Source: Calothrix sp. PCC 7103 (GTDB lineage Bacteria; Cyanobacteriota; Cyanobacteriia; Cyanobacteriales; Nostocaceae). From it: a stretch of 64,000 nt of DNA. The position numbers and the translations under genes are program-made. This document shows, piece after piece, positions 7,881 to 16,896 of this stretch. The stretch is from contig NZ_KB217478.1 in assembly GCF_000331305.1 (NCBI RefSeq), positions 7,528,317 through 7,592,316 of the forward strand, given 5' to 3'. Below the pieces are notes generated by a model, which saw nothing but the letters and a program-made list of their open reading frames with translations, had not been told where the DNA came from and did no database searches. How positions within the stretch are numbered: position 1 is the stretch's first letter; every line of letters begins with the position of its first letter.

Positions 7881-10800
7881 ATGTCTGAAGAATTAAATTT
7901 TCAAAATAGTAGTGTTGACCGTTTACCACCGCAAATCATTGAGGCTGAGGAAGCTGTACTGGGTGGTATATTATTAGACCCCGAAGCAATCAGTAGAGTT
8001 AGTGACCGTCTGCAACCAGAAGCATTTTATATTAGTGCCCATAAAGAAATTTACCACGCGACTTTAAACTTACATAGACAAGGCAAACCAACTGACTTAC
8101 TTAGTGTTACAAGTTGGCTTTCTGACCATGATTTGCTGGTGCGTGTTGGTGGTAGAAATAAACTCGCGTCTTTGATTGAATCTACAGTATCTGCTGTAAA
8201 CATTGATGCTTTAGCACAATTAATTGTAGACAAATACCAACGGCGCCGATTAATTAAAGCTGGAAATGAAATAGTCCAGTTAGGATACGAAACTGAAACT
8301 GATATTAGTAAAGTCATAGACCAAGCAGAGCAAAAAGTTTTTAATATTGCTCAAGACCGTTCTAATTCAGGTTTAGTTCATATTAGTGATTCTCTAATTA
8401 GTAATTTTAAAGATATTGAGAATCGTAATCAAGGTATAGCGTTACCAGGTATTTCTTCTGGTTACTATGATTTAGACGCAATGATAAATGGAGGTTTTCA
8501 GCGCTCAGACTTGGTTATTATTGCCGGCAGGCCTGCAATGGGAAAATGTGTAGCTTACGATACAGAAATTTTGTTGGCTGATGGTTCTATTTCTTCTATA
8601 GAAGAGGTATATCATCGCCAAAAAGCGAATTTAATTACATTGGGAGATAATTGGAAATTTAAGGTAGCTCAACCATCAGCGTATGTAGATGATGGTTATA
8701 AGCCAGTATTCCGTGTAACTACTCGTTTAGGAAGATATGTAGAAACAACTATAACTCATCCATATTTAACCATTAATGGATGGCGCCCGCTTTCTGAATT
8801 AAAGGTAGGTGATAAAGTCGCAGTGCCTAGAAAATACAATGTATTTGGTACAGAAACTATTGCCGATAGCGAAGTGAAATTGCTTGCAGATTTTATAAAT
8901 GGTGGCGCCGAAACTATCCCACCGATTGTATTTAAATTAACACGAGTGCAAATTGCTTTATTCTTAAACCGCTTATTTGCAACTAATGGATGGGCATCAT
9001 CAGGTCAAGGACAATTAGGATGTTGTATGAACGAGAAACTTGCAAGGCAAATACAGCATCTTCTTTTGAGATTTGGAATTATTGCTGCTTTGAAAAAAAA
9101 ATCGGTTAAATATCAAGAGACTTGTCGGGAAGCTTGGCAATTAGATGTTGTAGATGCTAACTCTATCAAGACTTTTGCTTCAGAAATAGGCATATTTGGT
9201 AAACAGAAAGCAATATCTAATATAAAGTTAGTGAATAGTGATGTGTATTGGGATGAAATTGTCTCAATTGACCCAATGGGAGAAAAACAAGTTTATGACT
9301 TGACTATTCCAGAAACTCACAACTTTGTTGCTAATGATATATGTGTACACAATACAAGTTTTTCAATCAATATAGCTCACTATATTGCTGGTTCAATGCG
9401 AATGCCAGTAGCAATATTTAGTTTAGAAATGTCAAAAGAGCAATTGGCGTTACGGATGTTATCGAGCGAAGCAAGAATTGAAAGTACTTATTTGCGAAGT
9501 GGACGTATTAGTCAAAATCAATGGGAAGATTTAACGCGCGGTATTAGCTTATTACAGGATATGCCTATCTATATAGATGATACACCCGGCATTACTGTAA
9601 CTGAAATGCGGAGCCAAGCACGGCGCCTACAAGCAGAAGCAGGCGCCGATTTAGGGTTAATATTAATAGATTACTTACAATTAATGGAGGGTGCAGGTGA
9701 TAACCGCGTTCAAGAGTTATCGAAAATTACTCGTAACATTAAAGGTTTAGCAAGGGAATTAAATGTACCTGTTATTGCGCTTTCGCAGCTAAGTAGAGGC
9801 GTAGAATCACGTACAAATAAGCGACCAATGTTATCAGATTTACGTGAAAGCGGCTGTTTAACAGGTGATAGCTTGGTGACGTTAGCTGATACTGGTGTGC
9901 AAGTACCAATTCGAGAATTAGCTGGTAAATCTGCTTTTGCGATTTGGGCACTTAAGGAAGCGACAATGAAACTAGAAAAAGCTATTGTTAGCAATGCTTT
10001 TTGTACAGGAGTTAAACCTGTATTCAAGCTAACTACTCGTTTAGGACGTACAATTCGAGCAACAGGAAATCATAAGTTTTTGACAATTGAAGGTTGGTGT
10101 AGACTCGATGAGTTAGAACCTTCTTCACGTATCGCTTTACCTCGATATTTACCTAGTAGTTCTTTAGAACAGTCAATAAGCAATGCAAAAATCGCATTGC
10201 TTGGACATCTAATAGGCGACGGGTGTACTTTACCAAAACATGCTATTCAGTACACAACGAGAGAGAGAGACTTAGCTAACATAGTTAAAAATTTAGCAAT
10301 TGAAGCCTTTGGAGATTTAATTGTACCTCGTATAAACCAAGAGCGTGGATGGTATCAAGTGTATTTAACCGCTGGATATCACCTGACTCATAATGTCAGA
10401 AATCCTATAGCTGAATGGCTTAATTCATTAAGTATATTTGGTTTAAGATCCTATGAAAAATTCGTCCCATACCAAATATTTACACAGCCGAAAGAAGCCA
10501 TTGCTTTGTTTTTACGGCACCTTTGGTGTACTGACGGATGTATTCGGCCAAGTAAAGGTAAATGCCTCTATCCAGCGATATATTACACTTCAAGCAGTGA
10601 AAGGTTATCACGCGATGTTCAATTACTATTGCTAAGATTGGGTATTAATGCAAGGTTATCTATAGTTCCTCAAGTTAATAAGGGACGTGAACAATACCAA
10701 GTTTGGGTAAGTGGTAAATCTGACATAGAAAAATTTGCCGAACTAATTGGTGCAGTAGGTAATTACAAACAGCAAGCGCTTATGGATATTTCAGAAAATA

Positions 10801-11333
10801 TTGCTATGCATCCTGCAAATACCAACAGAGATGTAATACCTTTTCATGTTTGGAAAATTTATGCAGTTCCAGCCATGCAGCTTTACGGAATTACTACACG
10901 CCAAATGCAAGCTCAATTAGGTAATGCTTACTGCGGTACTACACTATACAAACAGAATATAAGCCGTGATAGAGCAGCAAGATTAGCTGCTGTTGTACAA
11001 TCCGATAACCTAGCTCGTTTATCAGTAAGTGACGTTTACTGGGATGAAATTGTCTCTATTGAACCAGATGGAGAGACTGATGTTTATGATTTAACAGTTC
11101 CTGGACTACACAATTTTGTAGTTAATGGTATAATTGCTCACAATTCGATTGAACAAGATGCGGATTTGGTGATGATGTTATATCGCGATGAGTATTATTC
11201 TCCGGATACTCCTGAGCGAGGTTTGGCTGAAGTGATTGTTGCTAAACACCGTCATGGTCCGACTGGAACTATAAAGCTGTTGTTTGACCCTCAGTTTACT
11301 CAGTTCAAAAATTTAGCACGGGGTAGTTATTAG
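7881..11333 (+). CDS. dnaB: Replicative DNA helicase DnaB with two inteins
   Basis: DnaB is the hexameric 5'-3' helicase of the replication fork. I prefer the start MSEELNFQ (7881), matching cyanobacterial DnaB; an in-frame ATG at 7827 would add 18 residues. Extein parts: N-terminal domain (LPPQIIEAEEAVLGGILLD), RecA-like motor split at the Walker A loop GRPAMGK^TS and again before SIEQDADLVMM, with Walker B LILIDYLQLMEG between them. Removing 269 and 430 intein residues leaves about 451, the usual DnaB length. Both inteins start with Cys and end His-Asn, followed by Thr and Ser respectively, so both should splice. Helicase activity depends on excision because intein 1 interrupts the ATP-binding loop. 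Confidence 0.97.
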   Translation: MSEELNFQNSSVDRLPPQIIEAEEAVLGGILLDPEAISRVSDRLQPEAFYISAHKEIYHATLNLHRQGKPTDLLSVTSWLSDHDLLVRVGGRNKLASLIESTVSAVNIDALAQLIVDKYQRRRLIKAGNEIVQLGYETETDISKVIDQAEQKVFNIAQDRSNSGLVHISDSLISNFKDIENRNQGIALPGISSGYYDLDAMINGGFQRSDLVIIAGRPAMGKCVAYDTEILLADGSISSIEEVYHRQKANLITLGDNWKFKVAQPSAYVDDGYKPVFRVTTRLGRYVETTITHPYLTINGWRPLSELKVGDKVAVPRKYNVFGTETIADSEVKLLADFINGGAETIPPIVFKLTRVQIALFLNRLFATNGWASSGQGQLGCCMNEKLARQIQHLLLRFGIIAALKKKSVKYQETCREAWQLDVVDANSIKTFASEIGIFGKQKAISNIKLVNSDVYWDEIVSIDPMGEKQVYDLTIPETHNFVANDICVHNTSFSINIAHYIAGSMRMPVAIFSLEMSKEQLALRMLSSEARIESTYLRSGRISQNQWEDLTRGISLLQDMPIYIDDTPGITVTEMRSQARRLQAEAGADLGLILIDYLQLMEGAGDNRVQELSKITRNIKGLARELNVPVIALSQLSRGVESRTNKRPMLSDLRESGCLTGDSLVTLADTGVQVPIRELAGKSAFAIWALKEATMKLEKAIVSNAFCTGVKPVFKLTTRLGRTIRATGNHKFLTIEGWCRLDELEPSSRIALPRYLPSSSLEQSISNAKIALLGHLIGDGCTLPKHAIQYTTRERDLANIVKNLAIEAFGDLIVPRINQERGWYQVYLTAGYHLTHNVRNPIAEWLNSLSIFGLRSYEKFVPYQIFTQPKEAIALFLRHLWCTDGCIRPSKGKCLYPAIYYTSSSERLSRDVQLLLLRLGINARLSIVPQVNKGREQYQVWVSGKSDIEKFAELIGAVGNYKQQALMDISENIAMHPANTNRDVIPFHVWKIYAVPAMQLYGITTRQMQAQLGNAYCGTTLYKQNISRDRAARLAAVVQSDNLARLSVSDVYWDEIVSIEPDGETDVYDLTVPGLHNFVVNGIIAHNSIEQDADLVMMLYRDEYYSPDTPERGLAEVIVAKHRHGPTGTIKLLFDPQFTQFKNLARGSY
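8547..9353 (+). other. DnaB intein 1 (Walker A site), endonuclease apparently degenerate
   Basis: A 269-residue intein inserted after GRPAMGK. Splicing blocks: A = CVAYDTEILLADGS, B = ETTITHPYLTINGWRPL, F/G = VYDLTIPETHNFVANDICVHN, with Thr as the +1 residue. The two LAGLIDADG-like helices read LLADFINGGAE and FLNRLFATNGWAS; the catalytic acids are replaced, so homing activity is probably lost. It contains two GGCGCC sites (8782 and 8904), like the host genome. Confidence 0.93.
9855..11144 (+). other. DnaB intein 2 with intact-looking LAGLIDADG homing endonuclease
   Basis: A 430-residue intein inserted before SIEQDADL, the position used by the well-known Synechocystis DnaB intein. Block A = CLTGDSLVTLADTG, block B = RATGNHKFLTIEGW, LAGLIDADG helices LLGHLIGDGC and FLRHLWCTDGC, ending VYDLTVPGLHNFVVNGIIAHN; +1 residue Ser. 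Both endonuclease acids are kept. The last 38 residues closely resemble those of intein 1 (DVYWDEIVSI...), so the two are related. No GGCGCC occurs in it, unlike the surrounding DNA. Confidence 0.94.
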
Positions 11334-11347
11334 AGGAGTTTTTTCGT

Positions 11348-11419
11348 GTCATGCTGAACGTAGTGAAGCATCTAAAGTATATGGTAAATACTTAGATTCT
11401 TCGCTGCGCTCAGAATGAC
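11348..11419. repeat. Dispersed imperfect-palindrome repeat, family A copy 2
   Basis: Inverted orientation relative to the copies at 6786 and 23034: begins GTCATGCTGAACGTAGTGAA and ends TTCGCTGCGCTCAGAATGAC. It starts 14 bases after the dnaB stop codon and could act as its 3' hairpin. Confidence 0.85.
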
Positions 11420-11502
11420 AACTTGTAATTAGCTAGCTTTTAGATTCTAGCCTGCGGCAAATGCTCCGCATTACGCTGCGTGACTAATGACAGGAGAGGA
11501 GA

Positions 11503-12033
11503 TTAGTTGACTCCTAAGAGTTCGACATCGAAAATTAGAGTTGAGTAAGGTGGAATTACGCCACCTGCACCGCGCGCTCCGTAACCTAGTTCGGATGGGA
11601 TGATTAATTTACGGCGCCCACCAACTTTCATGGTGCTGAGTCCTTCGTCCCAACCTTTGATAACTTGTCCACGACCGATGTTGAATTTGAAGGGTTGACC
11701 ACGGTCGCGTGAGCTATCGAATTTTGTACCGTCTTCTAATGTACCTGTGTAGTGTACTTTTACTGTTTGTCCTGTTTGGGGAGTTTCACCTGTACCCTCT
11801 TGGATTTCTACGTATTTTAGTCCAGAGGTGGTAGTGATAATATTTTCGTCTGACATATCTTTGCTCGCTATTAAGGTGTTGCTTTCTATGTTTGGTGTAG
11901 TTTGTGTGATAACTGGTGTAAGTTGACTGATTTGAGCAGCATTTGCTTCTGTGTTATTGCCACCGATTTGCGCTAGTACTAGAACTACAACGCAAACCAT
12001 CATAATACCCACACTAAGAAATATCGCTTTCAA
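11503..12033 (-). CDS. FKBP-type peptidyl-prolyl cis-trans isomerase, exported
   Basis: A 176-residue protein with an N-terminal hydrophobic signal ([20 protein letters not shown]) and a complete FKBP domain from about residue 70: [73 protein letters not shown]. It should catalyse proline isomerisation in the periplasm or thylakoid lumen. A Thr/Asn-rich linker joins signal and domain. No ribosome site stands out other than AGGAGG-like bases (plus-strand CCTCCTTTG at 12042-12050), which place the start well. Confidence 0.93.
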   Translation of the reverse strand: MKAIFLSVGIMMVCVVVLVLAQIGGNNTEANAAQISQLTPVITQTTPNIESNTLIASKDMSDENIITTTSGLKYVEIQEGTGETPQTGQTVKVHYTGTLEDGTKFDSSRDRGQPFKFNIGRGQVIKGWDEGLSTMKVGGRRKLIIPSELGYGARGAGGVIPPYSTLIFDVELLGVN

Positions 12034-12205
12034 CTTAAAACCCTCCTTTGAAAGTAGTGAGTTATGAGTGCTGAGTTATGAGTACGACAAAATTAAGTTT
12101 AAATCAGAAACGGTATTTATAAAAAACTTACCTCTCCTCTTTAGAAGGAAAAGTAAAAAAGTACTAAATATTAGTAATCTTACTAAGTTTACTTCTTAAT
12201 AATTC

Positions 12206-12317
12206 TTTCTTTGTGTCCTTTGTGCCTTTGTGGTTCATTACTCTTCTCTCTGTGTCCTCTGTGTCTATGTGGTAAAAAAAATAACATTTTTACTACACAG
12301 GCAGGATGCCTGTGCTA
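12206..12317. repeat. Heptad-type (CTTTGTG/CTCTGTG) repeats plus GCCTGTGC palindrome
   Basis: Two runs of a short degenerate unit (TTTGTGTCCTTTGTGCC..., CTCTGTGTCCTCTGTG...) followed by the palindrome ACACAGGCAGGATGCCTGTG at 12295-12314. Both belong to dispersed families seen many times in this window (units near 24669, 41410, 46511, 56170, 58668, 59596; palindromes near 42930, 56135, 57483, 59644). They account for most of the 289-base gap between the flanking minus-strand genes. Confidence 0.75.
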
Positions 12318-12322
12318 CAAGA

Positions 12323-12646
12323 TTATTTCCACATTTTGTTTTCGAGGTCGCGTACTTGTCGCTCTAAACGGTCTATTCTACCGCGCAATTCGTCTACTTC
12401 TGATTGACGCGCTACTCCTAAGTCTTGCATCATGTTTCGCATTTGACGTTGCATGGTGGCATCCCAGTTGCCTTGCTCGGATTTCATTTGCTGCACCATG
12501 TCGTCCATAACTGCTTTCGCTTGTTCGGGGTCGAGTTTTCCGTCTTTGACTAATCTGTCACCAGCTTCTTTGATTTTTTCTGCCATTACTGAGGTTGTGC
12601 CAATACCAAGCATTAATAGCTGCTGCATCCAATTGTTGTTATCCAT
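12323..12646 (-). CDS. Phasin-like / BMFP-type coiled-coil protein
   Basis: A 107-residue protein, MDNNNWMQQLLMLGIGTTSV..., with an amphipathic N-terminal part, a helical centre (KLDPEQAKAVMDDMVQQMKS) and a C-terminal coiled coil SEVDELRGRIDRLERQVRDL. This layout matches small phasin-like proteins of cyanobacteria and the membrane-fusogenic BMFP/UbiK family, where the C-terminal leucine-zipper-like helix trimerises. A role on polyhydroxybutyrate granules or membranes is an inference from the family. Confidence 0.6.
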   Translation of the reverse strand: MDNNNWMQQLLMLGIGTTSVMAEKIKEAGDRLVKDGKLDPEQAKAVMDDMVQQMKSEQGNWDATMQRQMRNMMQDLGVARQSEVDELRGRIDRLERQVRDLENKMWK

Positions 12647-12771
12647 ACGTTTTTCCTATTGTTTTTTTTAAACTAGCTGGTTATTTGTAACTACCGTCAA
12701 GTTATGCTAATCGCTAGTGTCTCTAGACTACAGCTCTATTGTGGCAAACTAAAATAGGTAAATGTAAGTGC

Positions 12772-13080
12772 ATGGTTATCGAGTTACTCAAGTTTAAAGT
12801 CCCTTCGGAACGGCGCGAAATTTTCATTCAAAAGGATGATGAAATATGGACAACTGCACTAGCTAAGTATCCTGGGTTTCTCGGTAAAGAAGTATGGATT
12901 AATCCAAATGTACCTGAAGAAATAACCTTTGTGATACAGTGGGCTACTCGCAAACAGTGGAAAGCTATACCAGAAAAGGATTTAGAGCCAATATATCAGC
13001 AGTTTGATACCGCTCTTGGCTTTGCTTACCAAATGGTGGAGTCATCCGAATATCAGGTTCGGAAATTTCCCCAGATGTAA
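12772..13080 (+). CDS. TIGR03792-like conserved cyanobacterial protein (ABM-fold)
   Basis: I place the start at MVIELLKFKVPSERREIF (12772), giving 102 residues; an in-frame ATG at 12739 is less likely. The sequence (W...L..YPGFLGKEVWINP..., VIQWATRKQWKAIP) fits the small antibiotic-biosynthesis-monooxygenase-like (dimeric alpha-beta barrel) family conserved in cyanobacteria under TIGR03792, function unknown. It is divergent from the phasin-like gene across 125 bases. Confidence 0.65.
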   Translation: MVIELLKFKVPSERREIFIQKDDEIWTTALAKYPGFLGKEVWINPNVPEEITFVIQWATRKQWKAIPEKDLEPIYQQFDTALGFAYQMVESSEYQVRKFPQM

Positions 13081-13133
13081 ATTGTTTATTAATGGGGGAG
13101 GAGCGCCAATTTTCCCCCGGCGCCTATAAAATG

Positions 13134-13667
13134 CTATTTATCAGATTTTTTCTGGGCACTATTCGATGTAATGGTACCTATATTAGGTAAACTCAATCGC
13201 GCTGTTGTGTCTATTCTGCCAGTTACTCGATACCCTAAATCGAGTACTGATAAGTTACTAATTGTCTGCGGTACTCTAAAGTTGAACGCAAGTCTTGTTG
13301 GAACCCCTGGTGCCAGTTCAATCAAAGCTCTTTCAGATGCACGCTGATATTGATTAAACTGTAAACTACCTGCTGTGTAAACATTTCCTTCTGTGTCTAC
13401 AAGACGTGTTTGATAACTATCATATCCGGCGCCAAAGCTGATTTGTCGATGTGTGTCTGTAAAATTTGTAACTATAACATCGCAAATTACTCTTGTACTA
13501 CTACTACGCTGGCAAGGACGGGGTTCAAAACTAATGTTAAATCTTCTATCTACTTGTCGTGTGGTGGTAGATTGCTCTGGTGTATTCTGGGTTGCACCTG
13601 GGACTGTATAAGCAATTGCAATTAAACTCGACAGCGCTGCGCTGGCTATTAGGCTTTTAGCGTACAT
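13134..13667 (-). CDS. Secreted hypothetical protein with Ig-like domain
   Basis: A 177-residue protein with a cleavable-looking signal peptide (MYAKSLIASAALSSLIAIA ... AT) and a beta-rich domain: FNISFEPRPCQRSSSTRVIC with two cysteines that could form a disulphide, then VIVTNFTDTHRQISFG, LVDTEGNVYTAGSLQF, LIELAPGVPTRLAFNF and a C-terminal Ser/Lys tail. It resembles DUF4352-like extracytoplasmic beta-sandwich domains. The function is unknown. Confidence 0.55.
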   Translation of the reverse strand: MYAKSLIASAALSSLIAIAYTVPGATQNTPEQSTTTRQVDRRFNISFEPRPCQRSSSTRVICDVIVTNFTDTHRQISFGAGYDSYQTRLVDTEGNVYTAGSLQFNQYQRASERALIELAPGVPTRLAFNFRVPQTISNLSVLDLGYRVTGRIDTTARLSLPNIGTITSNSAQKKSDK

Positions 13668-13773
13668 GGCTTTTACTCATATATGATTTGCAACCCTATT
13701 TTGACACAAGTGTGAAATAGAAACACGTGTATCTATATTAAAGCTTTAATGCGCGTATTTACTCAGCTATCAT

Positions 13774-14460
13774 TCAAGCAGTACGTATTTCATCATACTT
13801 CGCACGCACAACTTGAATGTCTTGCCACATCTGCCATTTTGGACCACCTCGGTCGCGCGTGGGGTTACGCAATAAATAAGATGGGTGGAAAATTGGCATA
13901 CAGAATCTTCCTTCCCACTCTATCCATTTACCACGAATACTTGTCATTGAACCTTTTTCACCAATTAAACCTTTTACTGCTGTTGCACCTGTCAAAAGGA
14001 TGATTTTTGGGTTAACTAAGCGAATTTGTTCAAATATATAAGGTTTGCAAGCTGTCATTTCTTTGGCACTTGGCGCCCGATTCTCAGGTGGTCGGCATTT
14101 ATTTATGTTACAAATATAAACATCTTTCTCAGTATCAAGTCGAACTGATTGTAAGATTTTTTCTAGAAGTTGTCCCGAACGACCAACAAATGGTAAACCT
14201 GTTTCGTCCTCGTTTTGCCCTGGTGCCTCTCCCACAATCATAATGTCGGCATTGAGATTTCCGCGTCCGACAACTGCATGAGTTCGGGTATCTCCTAACC
14301 CACAACGGTGACACTGATTGCAATGTTGTGCTAGTTGAACCATACTAGAATAAGTACCAGCAGGGATAGGAATTTTGGCATCGGTTGGAATTAAGTCGTT
14401 AATTCCAGGACTTAGACTTGGTTCTGAGAGATTGAAGAGGTTGAGTTGATCACTACTCAT
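13774..14460 (-). CDS. Family-4 uracil-DNA glycosylase (iron-sulphur)
   Basis: It removes uracil from DNA to start base-excision repair. Start chosen at MSSDQLNLFNLSEPS (14460, 228 residues); an ATG at 14496 adds 12 residues. Family-4 features are the first cluster cysteines CNQCHRCGLG, motif 1 GEAPGQNEDETGLPFVGRSG, the later cysteines in YICNINKCRPPENR, and motif 2 FHPSYLLRNPT with the catalytic-site His. The four cysteines fit a 4Fe-4S cluster. The start lies about 150 bases from the divergent phosphoribosyltransferase gene. Confidence 0.92.
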   Translation of the reverse strand: MSSDQLNLFNLSEPSLSPGINDLIPTDAKIPIPAGTYSSMVQLAQHCNQCHRCGLGDTRTHAVVGRGNLNADIMIVGEAPGQNEDETGLPFVGRSGQLLEKILQSVRLDTEKDVYICNINKCRPPENRAPSAKEMTACKPYIFEQIRLVNPKIILLTGATAVKGLIGEKGSMTSIRGKWIEWEGRFCMPIFHPSYLLRNPTRDRGGPKWQMWQDIQVVRAKYDEIRTA

Positions 14461-14609
14461 GAAACTTTTTTTACGGGCAAAAGCACCGGGTATCAAATTT
14501 CGGCATATTTCCTATAGCAATTTTAAATCTTTTTGGTCAGATAATTACAACTATTTTAAAAATCGGTCATTATAAAAGTAATGTTACCTTAGAGTACGGG
14601 GGTTAATTA

Positions 14610-15320
14610 ATGATAGATGCCCCACTTTTTCAAGACCGCATACAAGCTGGTGAAAAATTAGCGGCACTTATTCAAACTGAGTTAATGCTTCCTTCGGTGG
14701 ATGCAACATCTAACAAAATTGTTTATGCATTACCACGGGGAGGACTACCAGTTGCTTCACCAATTGCAAATGCCCTTTCGTGTCCTTTAACGGTTTTAGT
14801 CTCTAAAAAAATTACCCACCCCAATAACCCAGAGTTAGCAGTAGGTGCCGTCACTGCATCTGGCGAAGTATTGTGGATGCAGCAAAAAACCTTTAGCTTT
14901 CGACCAGAGCGTTGGCGAGAACAAGCTATGGAAACAGCTATTGATAAAGCCAAATCACTGGAATCACAATTTCTGCCATTTTGTCCAGAAGTTAATCCTA
15001 AAGGCGCCATACTAATTTTGGTCGATGATGGTATCGCCACGGGAATGACTATAGCTGTCGCAGTAAAAGCACTAGCAAAACTTGCACCCGCACAAATTTG
15101 GTTAGTGGCGCCGCTAGCACCACCAGTAATGATACCTTGGTTACAAGAATGGTGCGATAGTATACTACACGACTCAAAAATTAACCATCGTGTCATAGTA
15201 CTTGCAACACCCGAACAATTTGTTAGCGTTAGCAGCTTTTACTCCCAATTTCCACAAGTCGCAACATCCGAAGCATTAGAATATTTGCGTAGGGTGCGTG
15301 ACGCGACCAAAAACTTGTAA
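14610..15320 (+). CDS. Phosphoribosyltransferase-domain protein
   Basis: A 236-residue protein with a type-I phosphoribosyltransferase fold: the hood region KIVYALPRGGLPVASPIA, then the PRPP-binding loop ILVDDGIATGMTIA followed by VKALAKLAPAQIWLVAPLAPP. Members of this stand-alone group are common in cyanobacteria and have no settled substrate. Its last residues (RRVRDATKNL) and stop are encoded inside the family-B dispersed repeat at 15289-15356, so the C-terminus has been remodelled by repeat insertion. Confidence 0.8.
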   Translation: MIDAPLFQDRIQAGEKLAALIQTELMLPSVDATSNKIVYALPRGGLPVASPIANALSCPLTVLVSKKITHPNNPELAVGAVTASGEVLWMQQKTFSFRPERWREQAMETAIDKAKSLESQFLPFCPEVNPKGAILILVDDGIATGMTIAVAVKALAKLAPAQIWLVAPLAPPVMIPWLQEWCDSILHDSKINHRVIVLATPEQFVSVSSFYSQFPQVATSEALEYLRRVRDATKNL

Positions 15321-15356
15321 ACTAAGCGCAAATACTAGTAGCGTCACGCACCTTAC
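15289..15356. repeat. Dispersed palindromic repeat, family B copy 2
   Basis: Arms GTAGGGTGCGTGACGC and GCGTCACGCACCTTAC flank a 36-base spacer. It overlaps the end of the phosphoribosyltransferase gene and abuts the convergent TPR gene, so it may also serve as a two-way terminator. Confidence 0.8.
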
Positions 15357-16340
15357 TCATCGCTTATAATTTCCTTTAATCATTTCCTCATATTGTATTG
15401 CTTTCGCATAATCTCCCGAAGCATAACAAGCAGCCTTCAAACTCGCAAGCGCCTGTTCTTCGCTCTTAAGGTCTTTCATCTCTTGTGATAACTTTAAACG
15501 TTCCTCATAATACTTAATAGCTTGTGGATAATTGTTCAAAGCATAACAAGCATTACCCAAATGTTTAAGTACCTGAATGACACTACGATTATTATTAAGC
15601 GTGCGTGCTATTCTTACACAATCTCTATAGCACTCAATTGCCTTCTGGTAATTTCCCAAAGCATACCAGGCATTACCCAAGTTATTCAAAACTTGTTCTT
15701 CCGCACAACTATCTTTGAGCTCGCGTACTAGCTTAAGACCTTGCTCTTTATATTCTATTGCTTGCTGTAGATTTCCATTCGCCTTATACACAAGCCCTAA
15801 ATTATTCAGTGCGGCAACTTGACTTTTTTTATCACCGCAAGAACGTGCAATATTTAAACAGTCTTGTAAATATTCAGTTGCTTGCTCATAATTACCTATA
15901 TGACGGTATGAATTGCCTATGTGTGACAATGCTTGTAGTCGCAAACGCACGTCATTGATTTCTATCGCCAAAGATAAGCATTGCTGTGAGTATGATATGG
16001 CGCCCTTGTAATCACCCGAATTATAAGCAACTAGTACTAAAGAGCTAATTGCTTGTGCTTGTAAATGGGAGTTGCCAAAAGCTTGAAACAATGCTAGAGA
16101 CTGTTGTAAAGATTTAGTTGCAGCAACAAACTCACCTGCTTGCTGATGTTGAATACCTTCACATAATAGTGTATATGCTTCAGATGAGTAGTCATCTATT
16201 TCTGACATTAGTATTTCTGCTGATACTTGTTGATACTCGTGGTTAATTGTGCCGCGCTGTTTAACATTCGGATATACGGTTTTTGACTGCACCTGAATCA
16301 TCTCTTTTGTAATGTTGTTACATCCGCTTTCCACACTCAA
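15357..16340 (-). CDS. Tetratricopeptide-repeat protein
   Basis: A 327-residue protein made of about seven TPR units of 40 residues in the kinesin-light-chain-like spacing (GDYKGAISYSQQCLSLA, GNYEQATEYLQDCLNIA, GNLQQAIEYKEQGLKLV, GNYQKAIECYRDCVRIA, NNYPQAIKYYEERLKLS, GDYAKAIQYEEMIKG). It is a protein-interaction scaffold with no catalytic domain or signal peptide. An internal Met (MSEIDDYSSEAY) is an alternative start. Partner unknown. Confidence 0.85.
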   Translation of the reverse strand: MSVESGCNNITKEMIQVQSKTVYPNVKQRGTINHEYQQVSAEILMSEIDDYSSEAYTLLCEGIQHQQAGEFVAATKSLQQSLALFQAFGNSHLQAQAISSLVLVAYNSGDYKGAISYSQQCLSLAIEINDVRLRLQALSHIGNSYRHIGNYEQATEYLQDCLNIARSCGDKKSQVAALNNLGLVYKANGNLQQAIEYKEQGLKLVRELKDSCAEEQVLNNLGNAWYALGNYQKAIECYRDCVRIARTLNNNRSVIQVLKHLGNACYALNNYPQAIKYYEERLKLSQEMKDLKSEEQALASLKAACYASGDYAKAIQYEEMIKGNYKR

Positions 16341-16499
16341 CCCCCTGATAACTCTTCTGCTTTAGTTTTCCCAGAAATAGTTATTTTCTCTCATCCTACA
16401 AAAAATACCTGTCTTAAGTTATATTTAAGGGTAGGAATAATTTGCATAAACTATATTTAGAGTGCCTCTTGATGATGCTTTGAAGGCGCCTGTTTAAAT

Positions 16500-16545
16500 A
16501 TGATATTGATTTTAATTAATTTATGATATTGATTTTAATTAATTT
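16500..16545. repeat. 23-base perfect tandem duplication
   Basis: The unit ATGATATTGATTTTAATTAA + TTT occurs twice in direct contact (16500-16522 and 16523-16545) in the spacer between the TPR gene and the small minus-strand gene. AT-rich, no evident function. Confidence 0.85.
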
Positions 16546-16581
16546 GATTTTTTCAGTCACACACTAAGGAACCGATAAATA

Positions 16582-16869
16582 TTACCTATTCATCGGAATA
16601 TTTTCATTCCACACATATTCAAATTCGGCTTCAGTAATTTCAAACTCTTCAAGATTGTCATCTTTAATTGGCTGGTCACTTAACCTGCCATAATCATCAC
16701 TGAAATGTTTTTTGTCGTAGGACAAGACATTCCCATTTTCGTAAAGCTCTATTTGCCTGGACGTGTAAGCATTTTCACCTATTTCCAAGAAGTAAGTACT
16801 TGTACCCCATGCATCAAAATCTCCGCCCAAAGGCACCGTCCAGAACCATTTATAATATCGCATACCCAA
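16582..16869 (-). CDS. Small hypothetical protein (DUF6881-like)
   Basis: The 95-residue product reads MGMRYYKWFWTVPLGGDFDA..., then STYFLEIGENAYTSRQIELYENG and an acidic end (ITEAEFEYVWNENIPMN). The pattern YFLEI....YTSRQIELYENG.. resembles DUF6881-like small proteins, some of which are found near toxins as immunity-like partners; this is a weak match by eye. It follows the NADAR gene by 27 bases on the same strand, so the two are probably co-transcribed. Confidence 0.5.
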   Translation of the reverse strand: MGMRYYKWFWTVPLGGDFDAWGTSTYFLEIGENAYTSRQIELYENGNVLSYDKKHFSDDYGRLSDQPIKDDNLEEFEITEAEFEYVWNENIPMNR

Positions 16870-16896
16870 TACTCCTACAACATTACTTTCATAATT

